Shown: positions 1 through 5,471 of the stretch, in pieces
How the letters are laid out: each line of letters starts with the position of its first letter
Position numbering within the stretch: the stretch's first letter is position 1
Source of the DNA: an uncultured Roseburia sp.
GTDB taxonomy: Bacteria > Bacillota > Clostridia > Lachnospirales > Lachnospiraceae
NCBI GenBank assembly: GCA_947070915.1
Contig: CAMTDY010000131.1
Location: 1-7,925, forward strand
Length of the DNA stretch: 7,925 nucleotides
Direction of reading: 5' to 3'
Made by a program: the position numbers and the translations under genes
Notes under the pieces: model-generated
What the model saw: only the letters and a program-made list of their open reading frames with translations
Told to the model about the DNA's origin: nothing
The model's database searches: none

Positions 1-54
1 CTATTATGGAGGCTTGCGTTTTTCAGCCGGGCCATATGTACAAATGGGATTGTG

Positions 55-61
55 AAAGGGG
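55..61 (+). promoter_or_regulatory. Ribosome binding site deciding the start at 70
   Basis: AAAGGGG lies 8 bases upstream of the ATG at 70. The alternative GTG at 52 overlaps this site and has no purine-rich Shine-Dalgarno match at the right distance upstream. Confidence 0.65.
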
Positions 62-69
62 ATAAACAC

Positions 70-1089
70 ATGAGATATAACGGAAGATGGAGAAACCTTC
101 TAATCATTCTGGGAACTGCCGGAGTAGTATATGTCAGCTTTTATTATCTGCTTCCTCTGGTGGTTCCCTTTGTATTTGCTTTTGTATTTGCCAGAGCCAT
201 TCGTCCGGTGGTTGAAAAGCTACATAGATTCAGCCATATTAATGAAAAAATGTGCACGGTGCTGATTGTGGTGCTGATGTTGGGGGCAGCAGGATGTTTT
301 CTTTTCTACATCGGATATATCTGCATCGGACAGCTGACAGAGATGTTAAGGCATGCCCCTGCCCATATGGGAGGCTGTATGCAGATCTGCCGGAGGGCCT
401 GCACCGGCATGGATAATCTTCTGGGTCTGGGGGCAGGGGAATCCTACGCCTGGGTGGAGGGATGTATTTCCAATATGGATGCGCAGATATCTTCCATCTA
501 TATTCCGAAACTCACAGGATATATACCCGGAATGCTGGTGACGCTGGGAGAGTGGGGCGCGGGATTTGTTGTATTTATCATGGCGACTCTGCTGATTTCT
601 TTTGACCGGGACAATGTACTGCGCTACCGCAGCCTTATGCCCTATATCCGCCGGTTAAAAGAGACGGGTTTTGCCTATCTGAAAGCCCAGGGAATCATTA
701 TTTTTATTGTGTCAGCAGTGAGCGCGCTGGGGCTGTATATTATGGGAAGTAATTATGCAATCCTGTTTGGCATCGTGATCGGGGTGGTGGATGCTTTCCC
801 GGTGCTGGGGAGCGGGAGCATTTTCGTCCCCTGGGCGGTATTCCAGCTGGTGCAGAAAGACTATTATCAGGGAGCAGTGCTTCTGACACTTTATGTGATC
901 ACCATGTTGATCCGCGAGATCATGGAACCCCGTCTTATGGGAAAGGAGCTGGGATTAAAGCCTTTGTATATGTTGATATCTGTCTATGTGGGGATCAAAT
1001 TGTTTGGTATCGGGGGCATTCTGCTGGGACCCATTGGCCTCACGATCCTAAAGACTACGGCGGAAACCAGTATAACGACTTCCAGATAA
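70..1089 (+). CDS. AI-2E/UPF0118 family membrane protein, sporulation protein YtvI-like
   Basis: Polytopic inner-membrane protein of 339 residues. Hydrophobic segments lie at about residues 9-43 (probably a hairpin pair), 62-87, 154-178, 207-225, 227-262 (probably two), 267-283 and 298-330, with a soluble loop at about 88-153. The C-terminal half carries the superfamily hallmarks: DAFPVLGSG at 241-249 followed by the FVPW turn, then EPRLMGKELGLKP at 286-298 and a Gly-rich LLGPIGL end. Members of this superfamily are proposed exporters; in spore formers the YtvI branch is annotated as a sporulation integral membrane protein. The YtvI assignment is inferred from length and from the CotS-like gene that follows. 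A GTG at 52 is in frame, but AAAGGGG at 55-61 sits 8 bases before the ATG at 70, which I prefer. The substrate is unknown. The superfamily call is firm; the sporulation role is moderate. Confidence 0.82.
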   Translation: MRYNGRWRNLLIILGTAGVVYVSFYYLLPLVVPFVFAFVFARAIRPVVEKLHRFSHINEKMCTVLIVVLMLGAAGCFLFYIGYICIGQLTEMLRHAPAHMGGCMQICRRACTGMDNLLGLGAGESYAWVEGCISNMDAQISSIYIPKLTGYIPGMLVTLGEWGAGFVVFIMATLLISFDRDNVLRYRSLMPYIRRLKETGFAYLKAQGIIIFIVSAVSALGLYIMGSNYAILFGIVIGVVDAFPVLGSGSIFVPWAVFQLVQKDYYQGAVLLTLYVITMLIREIMEPRLMGKELGLKPLYMLISVYVGIKLFGIGGILLGPIGLTILKTTAETSITTSR

Positions 1090-1203
1090 CACGGCAGCGT
1101 TGGCCGGCGTTGCCAAAACAGTTGAAAAAATGGCTGTATTTCCCAAAATTTCGTTTGTGTCCAGGCATACATCCTCATCCTCTTTCATAGAATGATAAAG
1201 CAT

Positions 1204-1213
1204 AAAGGAGGGG
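1204..1213 (+). promoter_or_regulatory. Strong ribosome binding site selecting the GTG start at 1219
   Basis: AAAGGAGGGG contains a full AGGAGG (1206-1211) seven bases before GTG 1219. It would lie inside the coding region if the in-frame ATG at 1192 were used, and no comparable site precedes 1192. Confidence 0.75.
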
Positions 1214-1218
1214 TATCA

Positions 1219-2217
1219 GTGGAGGATAGACAGGAAGCTGCAATCGCAGCCTATGATCTGGCGGTACGAAAAAGGTACCGTTCCCGTGGAGGGTGGATGC
1301 TTGAGACGAATACAGGGCTGAAGCTTTTGAGAGAATATGAAACGATCAGTGGTCATTTTGCCGTAGAAAATGAAATAAAGAATTTTCTTGTCCAGCAGGG
1401 ACTTCCCCAGGTGGACCAGGTGATTGCAAACCGTGAGGGGATGTTGGTGACAGAACTTGAGTCCGGAGAGAAGTATGTGCTTTATCAGTGGTTTGCCGGG
1501 GAAGAATGCAATCTGAAAGAAATAAACTGCCTGACGGCAGCAGGTGAAAATCTGGGGAAGCTTCACAAAATGCTTTCTAATTTTCCGGGAAAACAGGAAG
1601 AACTTCAGAATGAGACTGGCCAGCAGGAAGAACGCCGGGAACTTCTGGAACAGTTTCAAAAGCATAATCGTGAATTGAAGCGGGTGAATGGTTATCTGAG
1701 AAATAAAAAGCGTAAAAATGAATTTGAAATATATGCCATCAACTGTTTTAAGGACTATTATGAAAAGGCATGCGAAGCGGCAGGGCGTCTGGAAAACTGT
1801 ACATTTTACAAAAAGATAAGGGAAGGAGGCGGAGAGGTATGCCACGGGGATTATAATTATCACAATCTGATCATGACCCGCGCCGGAGTGGCCACCACCG
1901 GTTTTGAAAAGGCCGGGACCGGAATCCAGCTTTTGGATCTCACCTATTTTATGAGAAAAACTTTGGAAAAAAATGGGTGGCGCCGGGAAGCAGGGGAAGC
2001 AGTTCTTAAAGGATATCAGAAAGAATTTCCTCTGAGTGGGGAACAGCTGGAATTTGTGTACATTGTACTCCTGTATCCAGAAAAATACTGGAAGCTTATG
2101 AATCATTATTATAACAAAAAGAAATCCTGGCTTTCTGCGAAAAGTCTGGAAAAACTTAAAGATGTAAGAAGTCTGGAAAAAAATAGGGAAAATTTTCTTC
2201 GTTTAAAGTTAAAATAG
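1219..2217 (+). CDS. CotS-family spore coat protein (kinase/phosphotransferase fold)
   Basis: Protein of 332 residues with the aminoglycoside-phosphotransferase/CotS fold. The N-lobe (about 15-95) holds the lysine-bearing strand GLKLLREY (Lys35), a helix with Glu50/Glu52 and the hinge-like YVLYQWFAGEEC (86-97). A charged helical region follows at about 105-195. The catalytic loop HGDYNYHN lies at 209-216. At 223-240 the family's usual [I/V]DFD-type metal-binding motif is replaced by TTGFEK, so the metal-binding Asp is Gly228. The C-terminal helices end with YPEKYWKLMNHYYNKKKSW (286-304), typical of CotS proteins. CotS relatives are structural spore-coat components made late in the mother cell. 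Start: GTG at 1219, seven bases after AGGAGG; an in-frame ATG at 1192 has no Shine-Dalgarno. The gene is more A-rich than its neighbours. It follows the YtvI-like gene by 129 bases. Family call is good; enzymatic activity is doubtful. Confidence 0.82.
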   Translation: MEDRQEAAIAAYDLAVRKRYRSRGGWMLETNTGLKLLREYETISGHFAVENEIKNFLVQQGLPQVDQVIANREGMLVTELESGEKYVLYQWFAGEECNLKEINCLTAAGENLGKLHKMLSNFPGKQEELQNETGQQEERRELLEQFQKHNRELKRVNGYLRNKKRKNEFEIYAINCFKDYYEKACEAAGRLENCTFYKKIREGGGEVCHGDYNYHNLIMTRAGVATTGFEKAGTGIQLLDLTYFMRKTLEKNGWRREAGEAVLKGYQKEFPLSGEQLEFVYIVLLYPEKYWKLMNHYYNKKKSWLSAKSLEKLKDVRSLEKNRENFLRLKLK

Positions 2218-2246
2218 TGGAAGTTTTAGCACCGGCATGTTATACT
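2218..2246 (+). promoter_or_regulatory. Probable sigma-A extended -10 promoter for the lipoprotein gene
   Basis: TATACT at 2241-2246 is preceded by TGT, giving the extended -10 pattern TGnTATACT (5 of 6 to TATAAT). The hexamer 17 bases upstream, TGGAAG at 2218-2223, is a poor -35 match (3 of 6), which is tolerable with an extended -10. It begins directly after the stop of the CotS-like gene. Transcription would start near 2253, leaving a leader of about 60 bases. It suggests the lipoprotein can be expressed independently of the sporulation-type genes upstream. Confidence 0.5.
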
Positions 2247-2298
2247 ATATATCAAGTGGTGACGTTTCTTTTGACGACCGTTATGAGTAAGGAACGAT

Positions 2299-2303
2299 GG
2301 GAG
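2299..2303 (+). promoter_or_regulatory. Ribosome binding site selecting the start at 2312
   Basis: GGGAG lies 8 bases before the ATG at 2312. The in-frame ATG at 2297 has AAGGA only 3 bases upstream, which is too close. The 2312 start also gives a normal-length signal peptide. Confidence 0.55.
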
Positions 2304-2311
2304 AAAACAGA

Positions 2312-3619
2312 ATGAAAGACAGGATGTTCCAAAAGGTGGTGTTGATCCTTGCAGTGTGCCTTCTGGCAGCAGGATGTGGCAGGACCAAAGGACAACGTGT
2401 ACAGCAGCAGAATCCGAATGCCGCTGTGACATACGAAAAGGGAAAAGATTTTGTGGGAGTAGTCAAAAAAGTGGATACAGCGGGGAAAAAGATCACCTTT
2501 TACAACACAGGGACAGAGGAAGAGCGGATCTGTGATTTTAGTGGAGGGACGGAGATCCTGACCCCGAACGAAAAGCAAATATCGGTAGAATCTCTGGAGG
2601 CAGGCCAGGTTGTCGACGTATATCTTTCTGATACGACGAAACGGGTGACAAGGATACAGCTGTCTTCAGATATTCTGCAGTTTGAGAATGCCAAAAAACT
2701 GCTGGTGAATGCAGATGAGAAGTATATTGAGTTAAATGATGTGCGGTATCGTTATGGGAGCGGCTTTTCTGTTTTTTCAGAGGGAGAGGTCATTGACATC
2801 CAGGAGATCGCGCCCACAGATGAAGTCACCTTCCGCGGTGTAAAGGGTAAAGCGTATTCGCTGGTGGTCACCAGAGGGCACGGATATATCAAGCCGGACA
2901 AGTACAAGGATTTTATCGGAGGAACTATGACGGTAGGCGGCATGATGATCCTGCCAGTTACGGAAAACATGCTGGTGCCGGTGCCGGAAGGGACCTATGA
3001 GGTGACTATGAAAAACGGAGATTTTACCGGCGGCCGGTCGGTAAAGATCGAGAGAGACAAGCAGCTGGTGCTGGATATGTCTCTGTTTAAAAGTGTGGAA
3101 AAAAACAAGGGACAGGTTGTTTTTCATATCAATCCGGAGGGGGCGGAGTTATATGTAAATGGTTCCCCAGCGGATTATTCCAAGCCGGTTTCCCTTAAAT
3201 ATGGAAAACATTCGATAAAGGTTGTTCTGGATGGATATACTACCTATACGGGAGTGCTGGATGTGCAGTCGGCCAATCCCACGGTTCAGATCAATCTGGC
3301 GGATGAAGAGGCTGAGGTCAAGGGTGGTTCAAAGGATTCCAGTGTTTCCAAAGAGAATTCATCCCAGGATTCTCAAAATTCGGACAAGTACGACAATCTT
3401 CATGAGATCAAGGTAAGTACCCCTGCAGGCGCCAGCGTGTATATGGATGGTATTTATAAAGGAAAGGCGCCCTGCAGTTTTGCGAAAAAGATTGGCACGG
3501 TGACGATCACACTGTCCAGGGATGGTTTTGTGACAAAAAGCTATACGGTTACTACAATGGATGACAGCAAAGATGTGGAGTGGAGTTTCCCGGATCTGGT
3601 GAGTACTGCGGTGGGTTAA
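2312..3619 (+). CDS. PEGA domain-containing lipoprotein
   Basis: Exported lipoprotein of 435 residues. Residues 1-22 form a lipoprotein signal: basic start (K2, R4, K8), hydrophobic core 9-19 and lipobox LAAGC with Cys22 as the predicted lipidated residue, so the mature protein should sit on the outer face of the membrane. After a short Gln/Asn-rich tether, two similar beta-rich stretches follow (about 46-118 and 128-190), the first resembling small beta-barrel repeats of the VGVVKKVD...KKITFY type. Residues 195-260 look like a degenerate PEGA-like unit. A clear PEGA domain lies at 268-330 (NPEGAELYVNG...GKHSIKVVLDGY), a Ser/Lys/Asp-rich linker at 331-363 and a second PEGA domain at 364-425 (PAGASVYMDGIYKGKAPC...DGF). 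PEGA domains are thought to act in surface or wall-associated interactions; no enzymatic motif is visible. The function is unknown. It lies between sporulation-type genes and the glycogen pair, apparently as its own transcription unit. Confidence 0.88.
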   Translation: MKDRMFQKVVLILAVCLLAAGCGRTKGQRVQQQNPNAAVTYEKGKDFVGVVKKVDTAGKKITFYNTGTEEERICDFSGGTEILTPNEKQISVESLEAGQVVDVYLSDTTKRVTRIQLSSDILQFENAKKLLVNADEKYIELNDVRYRYGSGFSVFSEGEVIDIQEIAPTDEVTFRGVKGKAYSLVVTRGHGYIKPDKYKDFIGGTMTVGGMMILPVTENMLVPVPEGTYEVTMKNGDFTGGRSVKIERDKQLVLDMSLFKSVEKNKGQVVFHINPEGAELYVNGSPADYSKPVSLKYGKHSIKVVLDGYTTYTGVLDVQSANPTVQINLADEEAEVKGGSKDSSVSKENSSQDSQNSDKYDNLHEIKVSTPAGASVYMDGIYKGKAPCSFAKKIGTVTITLSRDGFVTKSYTVTTMDDSKDVEWSFPDLVSTAVG

Positions 3620-3665
3620 TGCGGCAACGGATTTGTCCGGAAAATGCGGCAGTGATATTTAAATC

Positions 3666-3694
3666 CTGACATTGATGGATGGCGGGGTTATGAT
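3666..3694 (+). promoter_or_regulatory. Probable sigma-A promoter of the pgcA-glgB operon
   Basis: CTGACA at 3666-3671 (5 of 6 to TTGACA) and TATGAT at 3689-3694 (5 of 6 to TATAAT) are separated by exactly 17 bases. Transcription would start near 3701, leaving only about 20 bases before the ATG at 3723. An overlapping alternative is TTGATG at 3672-3677 with TATAAA at 3694-3699 (16-base spacer, TG extension). The location fits a promoter for the glycogen pair separate from the lipoprotein gene. Confidence 0.6.
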
Positions 3695-3708
3695 ATAAAG
3701 GTAAAAAA

Positions 3709-3714
3709 AGGAGG
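3709..3714 (+). promoter_or_regulatory. Ribosome binding site selecting the start at 3723
   Basis: A perfect AGGAGG follows a run of A. It is 8 bases from the ATG at 3723 but only 2 bases from the in-frame ATG at 3717, so the second ATG is the likely start. Confidence 0.75.
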
Positions 3715-3722
3715 ATATGAAT

Positions 3723-5450
3723 ATGGGTTACATGGAGACTTACAAAGAGTGGATCGATAATCCTTATTTTGATGAGGAGACCAAAAAAGAGTTACAGGGG
3801 ATCGAGGGAAATGAAGCCGAGATCAAAGAACGTTTTTATGCAGATCTTGAGTTCGGTACTGCCGGTCTGAGAGGAGTGATCGGGGCAGGTACGAACCGGA
3901 TGAATATCTATACGGTCAGAAAAGCAACCCAGGGGCTGGCAAATTACATAATCAGTCAGAAGGGTCAGGAAAGAGGCGTGGCGATCGCCTTTGATTCCCG
4001 GCGCATGTCCCCGGAATTTGCAGATGAAGCGGCATGCTGTCTGGCGGCGAATGGCATTAAAGCTTATGTATTTGAGAGCCTGCGCCCGACGCCGGAGCTG
4101 TCTTTTGCAGTACGGGAGCTGGGCTGCATATCAGGAATAAACATCACGGCCAGCCATAATCCGCCGGAATATAATGGCTACAAAGTATACTGGGAGGACG
4201 GAGCCCAGATCACACCGCCTCATGATACTGGTATCATGGATGAGGTAAAAGCAGTGACAGATTATGCCACAGTGAAGACCATGGACAAAGAGGAAGCGGT
4301 AAAAGCCGGTTTGTATGTGACCATTGGCGCTGATGTGGATGACAGATATATGGAGGAGCTTAAGAAAAATGTGCTTCATCCAAAATGCATCAAAGAGGTT
4401 GAAAAGGATCTTCGTATCGTGTACACGCCGCTTCACGGTACAGGAAATTTACCAGTGCGCAGAATATTGAAGGAGCTTGGATTTACCAATGTATTTGTGG
4501 TACCGGAGCAGGAGCTGCCGGATGGTGAATTCCCGACAGTGAACTATCCGAATCCCGAAGCAAAGGAAGCTTTTGAGCTGGCTCTGAAGCTTGCCAAAGA
4601 AAAGGATGCCGATCTGGTACTCGCCACAGATCCGGATGCTGACCGGCTCGGAGTGTACGTAAAGGATACAAAATCGGGAGAATACATCTGTCTCACCGGA
4701 AATATGTCCGGGGCATTTCTGGCAGATTATGAGATTGGTCAGAAACTGGCGCTGGAGGGTACGCTCCCCAGTGACGGAATGCTGGTAAAGACGATTGTTA
4801 CGACGAATCTGGTAGATGCCATCGCTGGATATTATAACATTGATGTGAAAGAGTGCCTCACTGGCTTTAAGTGGATCGGAAAAGAGATCTTAAAAACGGA
4901 GCTCACTGGCAAGGGAAGTTATCTCTTTGGGTTTGAGGAGAGTTATGGCTGTCTGATCGGCACCCATGCCAGGGATAAGGATGCCATCGTAGCTTCCATG
5001 GCATTGTGTGAGGCGGCGGCGTATTATAAAAAACGCGGAAAGACGATCTGGGATGCCATGATCGATATGTATGATAAATACGGCTATTATAAAGATGATG
5101 TGATCGCCATCACCCACAAAGGAATCGAGGGACTGGAGAAGATCCGTTCCATTATGGAGGGACTGCGCAATGATCCTCCGGTGCGCTTTGGAGATTATGA
5201 GGTTCTTGCAGTAAGGGATTATGAGAAGGATACGGTGAAAAATCTCAAGAGTGGAGAAGTTACCACTACGGGGCTTCCAAAATCAAATGTACTGTATTTT
5301 GAACTTACTTCAGATGCCTGGATCTGTATCCGCCCATCGGGTACGGAGCCGAAGATAAAGATCTATTTTGGCGTAGTGGGAACAAGTATGGCAGATGCGG
5401 ATGAAAAGTCCGCTGGACTCGCGGGGATCGTGAAGGAGACTCTGATGTAA
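3723..5450 (+). CDS. pgcA: Phospho-sugar mutase (alpha-phosphoglucomutase/phosphomannomutase)
   Basis: Cytoplasmic enzyme of 575 residues in the alpha-D-phosphohexomutase superfamily, PGM2/PgcA branch, close to the family's usual length of about 580. It interconverts glucose-6-phosphate and glucose-1-phosphate, possibly with mannose phosphates too, through a phosphoserine. All four signature loops are present: the phosphoserine loop TASHNP at 142-147 (Ser144), the Mg-binding loop DPDADR at 303-308, the sugar-recognition loop GFEES at 403-407, and the phosphate-binding loop RPSGTEPK at 537-544. The N-terminal FGTAGLRG at 44-51 and TPLHGTG at 235-241 are also typical. No frameshift or missing key residue is seen. 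It has its own sigma-A-like promoter and is followed after 21 bases by glgB, so it most likely supplies or drains glucose-1-phosphate for glycogen metabolism. Its product may also serve UDP-glucose and wall-polymer synthesis, as PgcA does in Bacillus. Glucose versus mannose preference cannot be read from the sequence. Confidence 0.94.
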   Translation: MGYMETYKEWIDNPYFDEETKKELQGIEGNEAEIKERFYADLEFGTAGLRGVIGAGTNRMNIYTVRKATQGLANYIISQKGQERGVAIAFDSRRMSPEFADEAACCLAANGIKAYVFESLRPTPELSFAVRELGCISGINITASHNPPEYNGYKVYWEDGAQITPPHDTGIMDEVKAVTDYATVKTMDKEEAVKAGLYVTIGADVDDRYMEELKKNVLHPKCIKEVEKDLRIVYTPLHGTGNLPVRRILKELGFTNVFVVPEQELPDGEFPTVNYPNPEAKEAFELALKLAKEKDADLVLATDPDADRLGVYVKDTKSGEYICLTGNMSGAFLADYEIGQKLALEGTLPSDGMLVKTIVTTNLVDAIAGYYNIDVKECLTGFKWIGKEILKTELTGKGSYLFGFEESYGCLIGTHARDKDAIVASMALCEAAAYYKKRGKTIWDAMIDMYDKYGYYKDDVIAITHKGIEGLEKIRSIMEGLRNDPPVRFGDYEVLAVRDYEKDTVKNLKSGEVTTTGLPKSNVLYFELTSDAWICIRPSGTEPKIKIYFGVVGTSMADADEKSAGLAGIVKETLM

Positions 5451-5471
5451 ATTGAGATAAGGGGCGCGATT

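Noticed and set aside
1..51. Possible C-terminal end of an upstream gene; for example one frame stops with TGA at 53-55.
   Set aside because: All three + strand frames are open across this short stretch, the peptides match nothing I recognise, and too little sequence is present to choose one.
1216..2106. Long open frame on the minus strand opposite the CotS-like gene (about 296 codons).
   Set aside because: It is opposite a clearly recognisable protein, has no family resemblance, and is explained by the A-rich coding strand of the real gene, which yields Phe/Leu/Ile-rich antisense translation.
2263..2276. TGACG repeated at 2260-2264 and 2272-2276, with a TTGACG -35-like hexamer at 2271-2276 in the lipoprotein leader.
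   Set aside because: No -10 element lies 16-18 bases downstream, and a five-base repeat is expected by chance.
2253..2311. Riboswitch or structured leader upstream of the lipoprotein gene.
   Set aside because: The leader is only about 60 bases and shows no stable nested hairpins or known aptamer motifs.
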